Position numbers and translations under genes: made by a program
Notes under the pieces: generated by a model
Told to the model about the DNA's origin: nothing
Seen by the model: the letters and a program-made list of their open reading frames with translations, nothing else
Databases searched by the model: none
Shown here: positions 8,309-17,321 of the stretch, piece by piece
Position numbering within the stretch: position 1 is the stretch's first letter
How the letters are laid out: every line of letters begins with the position of its first letter
Source of the DNA: Acidaminobacterium chupaoyuni
GTDB lineage: Bacteria > Bacillota > Clostridia > Oscillospirales > Butyricicoccaceae
Assembly (NCBI GenBank): GCA_047936785.1
Contig: CP176394.1
Direction: 5' to 3' (one strand)
DNA length: 64,000 bases

Positions 8309-8806
8309 TTAACGAATATATTTGCCGGCAAATTTTCTCGCGGGGCGTGAGAACACAAAATAGATCACCGCCGCCACCGCCGACTGCGCAAGATTCAGCG
8401 GCAGGCCGGCCAGCGCCGCCGCCCAGCCATAAACCGCCCAGCTGCCAAGAAAATAGCCGACGATGTTGATAAGCCCCGCCAGGCATACCGCCGCGATCTC
8501 TTTGCTTTTGGCCACTTTATCGCCGCAGCATAAAAACCCGAAAACCGTGGCCATCAAGCCTTTGATGACCAGCGACATCGGCGCCCACGGCAGGAAAAAG
8601 CCCAGAAAGGTATCGGCCAGCCCCGCGCCCACGGCCGCCGCCAAGGCGGAATAAGGCAGCGGAAGCACCGCCGCCGCCAGATAGATCAGGCCATCGCCGA
8701 TATGGGCATATTCATTCATAACGCGAATAAAGGGAAACATCGTGGAAATCAGGATCATCGCGGCAAAACAGGAAGCCATTGTCAATAATTTTGTCTTATT
8801 TTTCAT
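8309..8806 (-). CDS. ECF transporter S component-like membrane protein (TIGR04002-like)
   Basis: A 165-residue, very hydrophobic protein with five or six predicted membrane helices. GDGLIYLAAAVLPLPYSALAAA near residue 37 and LGFFLPWAPMSLVIKGLMA near 68 are typical of small substrate-capture (S) subunits of energy-coupling factor transporters. It would dock onto a shared EcfA1-EcfA2-EcfT module, one of which is encoded at 37131-39643. The substrate cannot be read from the sequence, and no riboswitch is visible in the short leader. It is the first gene of the prfA operon. Confidence 0.75.
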   Translation of the reverse strand: MKNKTKLLTMASCFAAMILISTMFPFIRVMNEYAHIGDGLIYLAAAVLPLPYSALAAAVGAGLADTFLGFFLPWAPMSLVIKGLMATVFGFLCCGDKVAKSKEIAAVCLAGLINIVGYFLGSWAVYGWAAALAGLPLNLAQSAVAAVIYFVFSRPARKFAGKYIR

Positions 8807-8865
8807 TTTTCCCCATCCCTTTCTTCGTATTCTTTTTCTTCTGCTGAGATTTTATTGGATATTTT

Positions 8866-8894
8866 ATTATATCCCACAGGATTTTCTTTTTCAA
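8866..8894 (-). promoter_or_regulatory. Sigma-A promoter for the ECF-S/prfA operon
   Basis: On the minus strand TTGAAA (8894-8889), a 17-base spacer and TATAAT (8871-8866). It lies about 60 bases before the ECF S-component start codon. Confidence 0.75.
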
Positions 8895-9031
8895 GGGGAA
8901 TAACCGTGATGCGGGGCGGCAGAATAACAGTATCATCACGCCTGTGCGGCCTTTTATGCTGCGTTTTGCATAAAACCGCCCAAGCTGGTGCGCACGCTGA
9001 ACTGATACTTCCTTTTGTTCGGAGGTCTTGA

Positions 9032-9202
9032 ATGATGAAAAACGAAAAACCGAAAGTCCATCCAGCACCCATTCCGGCAGAAACAAAGATCACCCACGCC
9101 GGCATGCGCCGCGATCGCATCCGCGCGAAAAGCCGAGGGCCGATGCCCGATGAAAGCAGCGTGATCGATGAGATGCACTGGGTGATGGAAAATCAAAAAT
9201 AA
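9032..9202 (+). CDS. Small hypothetical protein (56 aa)
   Basis: A short frame starting MMKNEKPKVHPAP and ending HWVMENQK. It has a strong ribosome site (GGAGGT, 9021-9026) five bases before ATG 9032. The composition is hydrophilic and basic in the middle (MRRDRIRAKSRG). There is no signal peptide, membrane helix or cysteine motif. It is 30 bases before the lipoprotein gene on the same strand, so the two probably form a transcript. I do not recognise the family. Confidence 0.6.
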   Translation: MMKNEKPKVHPAPIPAETKITHAGMRRDRIRAKSRGPMPDESSVIDEMHWVMENQK

Positions 9203-9232
9203 CGCGTTGATCCGCGGAAAGGAATCTTGAAC

Positions 9233-9526
9233 ATGAAACGATTTTTTGCTCTGTTTTTAGCAATGACACTGCTGCTGACGGCAGCGGCATGCACCTCGAA
9301 GAAGGATGAAACCACGCCCGGAACCACGCCGCCCACAGAAAACACCCCCGATGACACCACGCCCCCGGCAGATGACGGCAGCAAGGTGGGCGAAGACCTG
9401 AAAGAGGGCGTCGACTCCGCGGGCAATGCCGTGAAAAAAGGCGCCGATGCTGTTGGCGACGCTGTAAAGGGCGGCGCCGATGCCATCAAAGAAGGCGCAA
9501 ACGATTTGACCAAGCCCAAGGGCTAA
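9233..9526 (+). CDS. Small predicted lipoprotein with Lys/Ala/Gly repeats
   Basis: A 97-residue secreted protein. A signal peptide (MKRFFALFLAMTLLL) ends in a lipobox with Cys20 (TAAAC). It is followed by a Thr/Pro/Asp-rich linker (residues 24-50) and a C-terminal part of imperfect repeats based on A(V/I)K.GAD (residues 63-90). That part is probably an amphipathic helix like the one in YtxH/LEA-type stress proteins. ATG 9233 is preferred over TTG 9227 because GGAAAGGA sits about nine bases before it. Function is unknown. A terminator follows at 9547. Confidence 0.78.
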   Translation: MKRFFALFLAMTLLLTAAACTSKKDETTPGTTPPTENTPDDTTPPADDGSKVGEDLKEGVDSAGNAVKKGADAVGDAVKGGADAIKEGANDLTKPKG

Positions 9527-9546
9527 AATATTTTTTCTCAGGCAGA

Positions 9547-9584
9547 GGCAGGCAGAGCATATCGATCTCTGCCTGCCCGTTTTG
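9547..9584 (+). terminator. Intrinsic terminator after the lipoprotein gene
   Basis: A perfect 11-bp stem GGCAGGCAGAG / CTCTGCCTGCC (9547-9557 and 9567-9577) followed by CGTTTT on the plus strand. Confidence 0.65.
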
Positions 9585-9715
9585 GTGAAAGGATCTTTTT
9601 GCCGCAGAGCAGGTTTTACTCCGCCGCCAAAATCCGCCGCTTCCGCGGGGAACGCGCCCGTTATTCCGCGCTGTTTTTCGTTTTTATTCCCTTTTTGCAG
9701 ACCGGCCGGCGTTTT

Positions 9716-11599
9716 TCAGTTTTCTTCCGGCTGATCCAGCGCTTCCTGCTGTTCATAAAGCTCCAGCAGGCGTTCTTCCGCTTCTTCCTTCTGCTGATAA
9801 AGCTCTGCCAGCTTCACATGATCCGCGCCGCATTGCTCCATCTGCGCGCTGAGCTGCTCCACTTCTTTTTCGGCCGCGGCCACCGCTTTTTCCAGCTCGC
9901 GGCGCTGTTTGCGCTCTTCTTTGCTGTCGCGGCGGGGGGCTTTTTCTTTTTTTGGGGCTTCCTGCTTTTTCTCGGGCGGCAGGCTTTGCTGCTGGGCCGC
10001 CAGGCGTTTTCTTGCCTGCTGATACTCTTCGTAGGTGCCTACATAATCATAGATCCTGCCGTTTTCAAATTCCCAGATGCGGGTGGCGAAACGGTTGATG
10101 AAATAGCGGTCATGGGAAACGAAGATCATCGTTTCGCTGAATTCATCGATGGCGTCTTCGATCCATTCTTTTGTCAGAATATCCAGATGGTTCGTCGGTT
10201 CATCCAAAAACAGCGTGTTGATCTCGCTGTTCATAAAAATGCAGAGCTTCAGCCTTGCTTTTTCGCCGCCGGAAAGCACCGCCACATTCTTGAACACGCT
10301 TTCACCCTGAAAACCATAAGCCGCCAAACGGTCGCGGCAGCCCTGCACATCCAGCTTGGTTTCATAAAGCATCGTATCCAGAATATTGCGCTCGGGATGG
10401 GCAAATTCCACCACCTGGGGCAGATAGCCCGTTTTCAGCCCCGCGCCTTCGAACACGCGGCCCGCATAGGGCGCCAGCCTGCCCTGAAGGGTTTGGATCA
10501 GCGTTGTTTTGCCGCAGCCGTTATCCCCGATGACGGCCACGCGCTCGCCGCGCAGAATGGTGGCGTCGAAAGGTTCCTGAAACGGTTTGTCATAACCCGC
10601 CTGAAGGCCCAGCAGATGATAAACCTCATCCCCCGAGCGTTCGGCTTCTTTGAACTGGTTTTTCATTTTATGCTCTTTGCGGATGGTCTGGATACGCTCG
10701 ATGCGCTCCAGCCGTTTTTCCATGGCAAAAGCGCGCTTCATCAGTTTAGCATTGCCAAGGCCCCAGCCTTTCATGCGCTCCACCGTAAATTCCAGGCGTT
10801 CCACTTCTTTATCCTGCCGGCGTTTGGCCGCTTCCAGCTGTTCCATCAGCTCCTGTTTTTTATCCACATAATAGCTGTAATTGCCGGGATAGCGGGTCAT
10901 CCTGCCATCCTGCAGTTCCAGAATGGTATCCACCACGCGGTCTAAAAAATAACGGTCATGGGAAATGATGAGAACGCTGCCCTTGAAGCCGTTCAGATAA
11001 TCTTCCAGCCACTCGATGGAATGCAGATCCAAATGGTTGGTGGGTTCATCCAAAAGCAGCACATCGGTTTCTGTTAAAATGACGCGCGCCAGGTTCACGC
11101 GGGTCTTTTCGCCGCCCGAAAGGCTCATAAACGGGCGCTGCTGCATTTCGGGCGGAATATTCAGGCCGTTTGCCATGCGGTTATATTTCACTTCCAGCGC
11201 ATAGCCGCCCGCCGCTTCAAACGCCGTTTGCAGCTTTGCATAGCGTTCCAGATCGGCCGCGGTGTGTTCCGCCGCCATTTTGTTTTCTAAAAGGTGCAGT
11301 TCTTCGCCCATGGCGCGGATCTCATCGAAGGCCTGCATCAGCACTTCTCGAACAGTCATCTCTTCGGGGTAATCGGGCAGCTGATCTAAAAGCGCCACGC
11401 GGGCATTATCGCGAAAATCCACCTGACCGCCGTCATATTCCAGTTTTCCCGTTAAAATATTGAACAATGTGGTTTTCCCGCTGCCGTTGGCGCCCACGAT
11501 GCCCACCCGCTGGCCGGGAAAGACCTCGAAAGAAATATCCTGCAAAATGGGAAAATCATTATAAAATTTATTTAAGTGGCGTACCGATAATTCAGCCAT
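9716..11599 (-). CDS. ABC-F family ATPase (ribosome-associated type)
   Basis: A 627-residue soluble protein with two ABC domains in tandem and no membrane part. Domain 1 has Walker A GANGSGKTT near residue 37 and signature LSGGEK near 150. Domain 2 has GDNGCGKTT near 350 and a second LSGGEK near 430. An arm/P-site-type linker lies between them, and a charged C-terminal coiled coil (about 520-627) resembles Uup/YdiF members. ABC-F proteins act on the ribosome: they rescue stalled complexes, or in some subfamilies protect against antibiotics. The subfamily cannot be settled by eye. ATG 11599 is chosen because CGGAGGAAAC precedes it. An upstream in-frame extension of 32 residues lacks support. 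Confidence 0.93.
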   Translation of the reverse strand: MAELSVRHLNKFYNDFPILQDISFEVFPGQRVGIVGANGSGKTTLFNILTGKLEYDGGQVDFRDNARVALLDQLPDYPEEMTVREVLMQAFDEIRAMGEELHLLENKMAAEHTAADLERYAKLQTAFEAAGGYALEVKYNRMANGLNIPPEMQQRPFMSLSGGEKTRVNLARVILTETDVLLLDEPTNHLDLHSIEWLEDYLNGFKGSVLIISHDRYFLDRVVDTILELQDGRMTRYPGNYSYYVDKKQELMEQLEAAKRRQDKEVERLEFTVERMKGWGLGNAKLMKRAFAMEKRLERIERIQTIRKEHKMKNQFKEAERSGDEVYHLLGLQAGYDKPFQEPFDATILRGERVAVIGDNGCGKTTLIQTLQGRLAPYAGRVFEGAGLKTGYLPQVVEFAHPERNILDTMLYETKLDVQGCRDRLAAYGFQGESVFKNVAVLSGGEKARLKLCIFMNSEINTLFLDEPTNHLDILTKEWIEDAIDEFSETMIFVSHDRYFINRFATRIWEFENGRIYDYVGTYEEYQQARKRLAAQQQSLPPEKKQEAPKKEKAPRRDSKEERKQRRELEKAVAAAEKEVEQLSAQMEQCGADHVKLAELYQQKEEAEERLLELYEQQEALDQPEEN

Positions 11600-11809
11600 A
11601 GTTTCCTCCGTTATGCTTTGCGCGGCCGCCCGGCGGGGCCGCAGATGCCTGTCTGTTCGCTTTTCTGCGGCATTCGGCGCCGCAAAAGCTTTCAACCTTT
11701 CTTATCTTAGCGCATTTTGCCCTGTCATGCAATGTTTGACTGAAAAACAGGCGTTTTCTGAGCGGAAAACAGCGTGATCGGCTTTTTTACGCTTTTGGGA
11801 AGCCGCCAT

Positions 11810-11857
11810 AAAAAAACAGCCGTCAAAAGGAATCATGATCCCTTTTGGCGGCTGTTT
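11810..11857 (-). terminator. Intrinsic terminator after aspartokinase
   Basis: A 17-bp stem with one G-U pair (11814-11830 / 11841-11857) and a run of seven Ts on the minus strand, directly after the lysC stop codon. Confidence 0.85.
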
Positions 11858-11864
11858 GGAAATT

Positions 11865-13064
11865 TCACCCGAAGAATTTATCGTGGATGGCCTGCATGGC
11901 CCGCTGGGCGTCTTCGCTTTTGATGATGACGGAAACCTTGATCTCGCTGGTGGAAACGAACATGATATTGATATCCTGCTCATAAAGCGCTTCAAACATA
12001 TCGGAAGCCACACCGGCGTTGCCCGCCATGCCCGCGCCAACGATCGAAATTTTGCAGACATTTTCATCGATCATGAAATATTCAAAATTCACATCTTCCT
12101 GATTTTGTAAAATTTCCAGGGCGCGCTGGGCGCTGTTCTGCGTTACCGTGAAGCTGATATGCTTCTTGCCGCCTTCCGCCGCCGATTGAACGATCATATC
12201 CACATTGATTTTTTCTTTTGCCAACAAGGCGAAAATGCGATAAGCGATGCCCGGCACATCGTTTGTGCCTGTCAGGCTGATCACTGCAACATCCATATCG
12301 CGGGCAAGGCCGCTGACATTTCTGCGCTCCATGGTTTCCTCCTTCACGATCGTGCCCGGCAGATCGACAAAGCTTGAACGCACCTCCATGGGCACATGGT
12401 AGTTCTTTGCCATTTCCACCGAACGGTTATGCAGGACCTGAGCCCCCAGAGAGGCCAGCTCCAGCATTTCATCATAAGTAATTTCGCTGAGTTTTTTTGC
12501 CGAAGGCACAATGCGGGGGTCGGCGGTATAAACGCCGTCTACATCGGTATAAATGATACATTTTTCCGCGCCCAGCGCCGCCGCCACAGCCACGGCCGAA
12601 GTATCGCTTCCGCCCCGGCCGATGGTGGTGATATCGCCATATTCATCGATGCCCTGGAAGCCCGCGATCACCACCACTTTGCGCTGGGCCAGCTCGCTGC
12701 GGATGCGCTGGCCTTCCACCTGGCGGATGCGGGCTGAAGAATGCTGGTTGTCTGTGCGCACCCCGGCCTGCCAGCCGGTGAGGGAAACCGCGGGCACCCC
12801 CAGCTGATGCAGCGCCATGGTCAGCAGCGAAATAGAGATCTGCTCGCCGCTGGCCAGCAGCATATCCATCTCTCTGCGCGAGGGGCAGCCGCTGACCTCC
12901 GCGGCTTTTTGTAAAAGCTCATCGGTGGTATGCCCCTGGGCCGAAACCACCACCGCCACATCGTTGCCCTGGCGCCAGCAATCTGAGATCAGCTGGGCGG
13001 CGCGGCGCAGGCGGGTGGTATCGGCCACAGAGGTTCCCCCGAATTTCTGTACGATAAATGCCAC
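11865..13064 (-). CDS. lysC: Aspartate kinase
   Basis: A 399-residue monofunctional aspartokinase, the first enzyme of lysine, threonine and methionine synthesis. The N-terminal kinase signature KFGGTSVA is at residues 6-13. Further marks are GFQG near 120 and GRGGSDTSA near 130. The C-terminal part holds two ACT domains (about 260-399), the usual site of feedback control. The start is GTG 13064, with GGAGG eight bases upstream. The longer frame to 13100 lacks a ribosome site. There is no lysine riboswitch in the 220 bases between it and the divergent permease gene. Confidence 0.94.
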   Translation of the reverse strand: MAFIVQKFGGTSVADTTRLRRAAQLISDCWRQGNDVAVVVSAQGHTTDELLQKAAEVSGCPSRREMDMLLASGEQISISLLTMALHQLGVPAVSLTGWQAGVRTDNQHSSARIRQVEGQRIRSELAQRKVVVIAGFQGIDEYGDITTIGRGGSDTSAVAVAAALGAEKCIIYTDVDGVYTADPRIVPSAKKLSEITYDEMLELASLGAQVLHNRSVEMAKNYHVPMEVRSSFVDLPGTIVKEETMERRNVSGLARDMDVAVISLTGTNDVPGIAYRIFALLAKEKINVDMIVQSAAEGGKKHISFTVTQNSAQRALEILQNQEDVNFEYFMIDENVCKISIVGAGMAGNAGVASDMFEALYEQDINIMFVSTSEIKVSVIIKSEDAQRAMQAIHDKFFG

Positions 13065-13284
13065 TGTTTGTTCCTCCGTTCTGAGGCGTTCCAAAATCAT
13101 TCCATTCTATGTTCTGCCCACAACAAGCGTGATAACTCTTTCGCTTTTCTTAAGATTGTCTGCAATTCATTATTTTAAAGGCAATCCTCTGTTATTTCCA
13201 TTGGGATGTTGTATAATAGAAACAGAAATGTTCGCCTCTTCATGAGTGATTCTTCCATGAAAAGAAGTGCAAAGGGGGTTTCTT

Positions 13285-14391
13285 ATGCAAATGCACGAAA
13301 ACCGCTATATCGATTTTCTGCTCAAATTGATCTATCTTGTTTTGATCCTCGCGGGGATCGTCTTGTTTTTCAAATATGTATTCAAATGGCTGATCCCGCT
13401 GTTGGTGGCTTTTCTGCTTTCGCGCCTGATCGCCAAACCCGTGGGATATTTTCACCGCAAGTTCCGCATCAACCGCAAATTTTCCACCATCTTTTTCACC
13501 TTGGCCACGGTGGCGCTGCTGGGCTTTCTATTATATGCCCTGGTGGGGCGTCTGGTGACGGAAGGCACCCAGATGATGCGGGAAGTGCCCGCCGCGGTGG
13601 ATGCGCTGCCGCAAAGGATCTCTGCGGCTTCCGCTTCATTCGATGCTTTTTTGACCAGATATCATCTGGATTCTTTCGCCCCCAAGCTGGGGCTGGATTC
13701 TTTGGACGGCATCCTTTCGGCGATCAAACTGCCGGATATCAAATTCACCAGTGTCTTATCTTCTGTTTCGTGGGCGGCCTCGGGGCTCCCCACAGTGTTG
13801 ATCACCACCGTTTTCATTTTGCTTTCCACTTATTTTCTCTGCGGCGAGCAAGACAGGATCTATGGTTTCCTGGCGGAAGCGCTGGGCGCGCGCCATATGC
13901 TGCTTGTTCGCAAGCTGAAGGATTTTCTCATCAATTCCGTGGGAAAATGGCTGAAAGCACAGGGCATTTTGATCTGCATCACCTGTTTTGAGCTGTTTAT
14001 CGGGTTCAGCATCATGCATATTTCTTATGCCGGTCTTCTGGCGCTTCTGGTGGCGGTGATCGATGCGCTGCCGATCCTCGGCGTGGGCACGGTGCTGCTG
14101 CCGTGGAGCGTTCTGGCGCTGCTTTCGGGCGATCTTCGCCGCGCGCTGACCCTCTGCCTGCTTTATGGCATCGTCTTGCTGGTTCGAAATTCCATCGAAC
14201 CGCGCATCGTGGGGGCGCAGCTGGGGCTTGATCCCTTCGTTACGCTGCTGTGCATCTATTTCGGCTATCGGATGGCGGGCTTCGCAGGGATGTTCATCGT
14301 TCCCGTCGTGGTGCTCACCGCGCTGAAGCTTCACGAATGGGGATATCTGAACGGCGAAGATAAATCCGATCTGCCGCCGGGCCGTTCTTAA
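13285..14391 (+). CDS. AI-2E family (YtvI-like) membrane transporter
   Basis: A 368-residue permease with about eight membrane helices. The family hallmark is the C-terminal region with GTVLLPWS, RNSIEPRIVGAQLGLDPFVTLLCIY and GFAGMF. The pattern is closest to Bacillus YtvI, which is linked to sporulation. Other family members export AI-2 or act as Na+/H+ exchangers, so the substrate is open. ATG 13285 is chosen because GGGGG sits six bases before it. A TATAAT at 13212-13217 is a likely -10 element. Two terminators follow. Confidence 0.88.
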   Translation: MQMHENRYIDFLLKLIYLVLILAGIVLFFKYVFKWLIPLLVAFLLSRLIAKPVGYFHRKFRINRKFSTIFFTLATVALLGFLLYALVGRLVTEGTQMMREVPAAVDALPQRISAASASFDAFLTRYHLDSFAPKLGLDSLDGILSAIKLPDIKFTSVLSSVSWAASGLPTVLITTVFILLSTYFLCGEQDRIYGFLAEALGARHMLLVRKLKDFLINSVGKWLKAQGILICITCFELFIGFSIMHISYAGLLALLVAVIDALPILGVGTVLLPWSVLALLSGDLRRALTLCLLYGIVLLVRNSIEPRIVGAQLGLDPFVTLLCIYFGYRMAGFAGMFIVPVVVLTALKLHEWGYLNGEDKSDLPPGRS

Positions 14392-14522
14392 CGGCACCAT
14401 TTTTCACCAAAGAAAAGTGCCGCTGTTATTCTACCACGCCGTGAAAACACTTACAACCAAAAGCATCGCCGATTCTCCTTCTTTTCTGCGATTTTCATGG
14501 TTTTTTTGCTCAAATATCATAA

Positions 14523-14558
14523 AAGAGGAAGTTATCGCTTATAACTTCCTCTTTTTCT
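14523..14558 (+). terminator. Intrinsic terminator after the AI-2E family gene
   Basis: A perfect 13-bp stem AAGAGGAAGTTAT / ATAACTTCCTCTT with loop CGCTT (14523-14553), followed by TTTC-TTC. Confidence 0.75.
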
Positions 14559-14590
14559 TCTCATCGGTGAACTTCCATCTTTTCACTGAA

Positions 14591-14627
14591 GGCGCTTTCT
14601 TTCAAAGAAAGCGCCTTTTGCGTTTTT
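14591..14627 (+). terminator. Second hairpin terminator before the signalling island
   Basis: GGCGCTTTC / GAAAGCGCC stem (14591-14599 and 14607-14615) followed by TTTTGCGTTTTT on the plus strand. With the preceding hairpin it insulates the permease gene from the convergent island. Confidence 0.7.
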
Positions 14628-14675
14628 ACCGTCTTGCGCGGCAGCGCGCGGCTGTATTCTTTTTTCGCGCGGCGC

Positions 14676-16769
14676 TTATTCGCCCTGCGGGAAAAACTGG
14701 GCAAACAAAATGCTTGACGCTTCGTTGAGCCCCCAATAGCGAACCACCATTTTCACGCAGGAAACGGTTTGGTCGTGAGCCGTGAGCGAGAAACAGCAAA
14801 CGCAAGTTTCTTTGGTTTTCGCCGCATAATGGCAGGTTTCAATGATGCGCTTTTGCTCTTCGGCCGTGATGCTGGGTTCCACCGCGATTCCAATGGTTTT
14901 ATCCATCATATAATTCGATTCGAAAAAGTCATGGAAGCTTTCGTTGACACGCAGCACACGGATGCGCTGCGCGGCAAGCTCATAAACCGCCACAGGTTCT
15001 TCCAGGCTGTTGAAAAGCAGTTCATTCTGGGGATTGGCCGACCACAGGGTGTGGGCCACCTGATGCAGATTTTCCGAGCGCAGCTCGGTTGGCACCTGAT
15101 GTTTCCCATCGATCAGCTGCTCATATTCGGAAACGGGCATGGGTTTTGCGAAATAATAGCCCTGCACATAATTGCAGCCGATGCTTTTCAAAAAGGCTGC
15201 CTGTTCGGCGGTTTCCACGCCTTCCATGATCACGGGGGTATGCAGCCAGCCGGCCATGAGGATGGCCGAAGCCAGAATGCTTCTGCTGCGCTCCATATCC
15301 GAATCGCCGGCCAAAAACTTCATGTCGATCTTGAGGATATTCACATGGATATCTTTCAGCGTATTGAGTGAAGAATATCCGCTGCCGAAGTCATCCATCA
15401 GGATCACGAACCCATAATTCTGCAATTCTTCGACCACGCGCTCCATCACCTGCGGGTTTGCCATATAAGCGCTTTCGGTCATTTCCAGATGCAGCAGCTC
15501 AACAGGGATGCGGTATTGTTCCACAAGCCCCGTTAAAATAGCCACCAGATTGGGGTTATATAAATTCACGCGGGATACATTGACCGAGATGGGCCCGGGA
15601 TGGCGGCCTTCATCGATCCATTTGCGCAGCAGGCAGCAAACATGCTCCCACATATAATGGTCGATCTTGCCGATGAAGCCGTTTTGCTCGAACACGGGGA
15701 TGAAAATTCCCGGCGAAAGCATCCCTTTTTCGGGATGACGCCAGCGGATCAGGGCTTCCGCGCCATAAGGGGCCTCGGTATCCAGATCATACTTCGGCTG
15801 AAGATAGACCTCGAACTGCTCGGCATCCATGGCTTTTTGCATCTCGTTGACGATCCACTGGTTCTCAAGGATGCGCTTGCTCATTTCGGGCTTATAGTAG
15901 CTGATATATTCCAGATAGCTGCCTTTGCAGTCATGGGCGGCCAAAGTGGCCAGTTCATACATTTTCTGCGGCTTTTCTTTTTTATCGTGGATCTCATAAA
16001 CGCCGAAGGAAGGCACCAGGCGGTATTCCTTGTTATAATCCGCCAGCGCTTCAAAGGCGCGCCGGGCTTCGGCCCGAATCACTTCTTCGCGGTTGGGAAC
16101 GCACAGGCAGAACGCATCGGCATTGATCCTGCCATACACGCATTTTTTGCATCGCCCCGCAATCTGTCTGATCCAATCGGCCATGAAGCGCAGCAGCTTA
16201 TCCCCTTCTTCTTCGCCCCAGAAGGAGTTATAGGTTTGGAACCTGTCGATATCCACACGGACCATGGCATACTCACCCTGCGGGTCTTCTTCCAGCAGAT
16301 GACGAACCGCCGTGAAAAACGCCGTTCTGTTGAGCAGCTCTGTCAGCGGATCGTGCTCATAGACGAATTTCATCTGACTGACAAGATAATATTGGCTGCG
16401 GATGATGACATTCTTCAGCCGGGTCAAAAGCGTCGCGGGGTGATAGGGCTTGGAAACGAAATCCCACGCGCCCAGATCCAGCACTTTCTGCTCTGTTCCC
16501 GCATCTTTATCGCCGGTGACGGCAATGATGGGCAGTTCCGCACAAGGCGTTTCTTTAAAGCGCCGCAAAAACTCATATCCATCCATCACGGGCATCACCA
16601 AATCCAAAAGAATCGCCGCGATCTCTTCATGGTGTTCCAGCTGCTCCAGCGCTTCCGCGCCGTTTTCGGCTTCCAGCACATCATAATCAAAGCGAAGCAG
16701 GCCGGCCAGGATCTGGCGGTTGATGCGCTGATCGTCTACGATCAAAATCGTGAGTTTTTCTTTCTCCAT
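14676..16769 (-). CDS. Response regulator with degenerate GGDEF and intact EAL domains (c-di-GMP phosphodiesterase)
   Basis: A 697-residue protein. Residues 1-125 are a receiver domain with Asp56 (ILLDLVMPVMDG) and Lys near 107. Residues 135-300 are a GGDEF fold in which the signature is RINADAF, so cyclase activity is unlikely. Residues 310-560 are an EAL domain with the catalytic set visible: AEALIRW, the Asn in ISVNVSR, HLEMTES, MDDFGSGYSSL, the Lys in LKIDMKF, MEGVE and QGYYFAKP. A PAS-like tail (about 590-697) follows. It should hydrolyse c-di-GMP under phosphorylation control. It is the last gene of the island, next to HPt and a cyclase. Confidence 0.93.
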   Translation of the reverse strand: MEKEKLTILIVDDQRINRQILAGLLRFDYDVLEAENGAEALEQLEHHEEIAAILLDLVMPVMDGYEFLRRFKETPCAELPIIAVTGDKDAGTEQKVLDLGAWDFVSKPYHPATLLTRLKNVIIRSQYYLVSQMKFVYEHDPLTELLNRTAFFTAVRHLLEEDPQGEYAMVRVDIDRFQTYNSFWGEEEGDKLLRFMADWIRQIAGRCKKCVYGRINADAFCLCVPNREEVIRAEARRAFEALADYNKEYRLVPSFGVYEIHDKKEKPQKMYELATLAAHDCKGSYLEYISYYKPEMSKRILENQWIVNEMQKAMDAEQFEVYLQPKYDLDTEAPYGAEALIRWRHPEKGMLSPGIFIPVFEQNGFIGKIDHYMWEHVCCLLRKWIDEGRHPGPISVNVSRVNLYNPNLVAILTGLVEQYRIPVELLHLEMTESAYMANPQVMERVVEELQNYGFVILMDDFGSGYSSLNTLKDIHVNILKIDMKFLAGDSDMERSRSILASAILMAGWLHTPVIMEGVETAEQAAFLKSIGCNYVQGYYFAKPMPVSEYEQLIDGKHQVPTELRSENLHQVAHTLWSANPQNELLFNSLEEPVAVYELAAQRIRVLRVNESFHDFFESNYMMDKTIGIAVEPSITAEEQKRIIETCHYAAKTKETCVCCFSLTAHDQTVSCVKMVVRYWGLNEASSILFAQFFPQGE

Positions 16770-16937
16770 ATCATTTCACCCCATTTCCGTTGAAACCACC
16801 GGCTTTGCCGCAGAACCCCCGCCAACGCGCCCGGTCGATATCTTTGATGACATGCCGCCAAAAAACTTTTCCTTCGGTGCCGGAGGAGGCGGCGCTATCA
16901 TATCCCCCGCCCAGCTTATTCTTTTCACTCTGCTGCA

Positions 16938-17321
16938 TCAGTGTATTCCTTTTTCATCCGCCCGCAAAAGCTCTTTGAGCTTTTCGCGCTGCTGCATCAG
17001 TTTTTCATAATGTTCCGCCGTGCCGTTAACAGTGCCGCTGCGCAGGGGTTCCACAATGTCGCAAGCCTCTTGATACATGGGTGTAATGCCCATATTGGCC
17101 AAAACGCCCTTCAGGCTGTGGGCGTGCTCAAACGCGGTTTTCACTTCTTCCTGTGCCAACGCCCTGCCCAGCTCTTCGAAGCTTTCTTCCAGGGGCACCT
17201 GTTCTAAAAGGCGGCAGTAAAAATCCGTATTGCCCACAAATCTGGGCAGCGCGCCCTCAATATCGCAGCCCCACGCGGCCAAGCGTTTGAGCAAAAGTTC
17301 GTTTTTGGTTACCTCTGGCAT
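16938..17321 (-). CDS. Free-standing HPt (histidine phosphotransfer) protein
   Basis: A 127-residue helical protein carrying the HPt signature AHSLKGVLANMG with phospho-accepting His68. Proteins like this shuttle phosphate from the receiver domain of a hybrid kinase to a downstream response regulator. It overlaps the 3' end of the cyclase gene by 13 bases and lies 168 bases before the REC-GGDEF-EAL gene. That position suits a link between the hybrid kinases upstream and the phosphodiesterase downstream. Confidence 0.9.
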   Translation of the reverse strand: MPEVTKNELLLKRLAAWGCDIEGALPRFVGNTDFYCRLLEQVPLEESFEELGRALAQEEVKTAFEHAHSLKGVLANMGITPMYQEACDIVEPLRSGTVNGTAEHYEKLMQQREKLKELLRADEKGIH

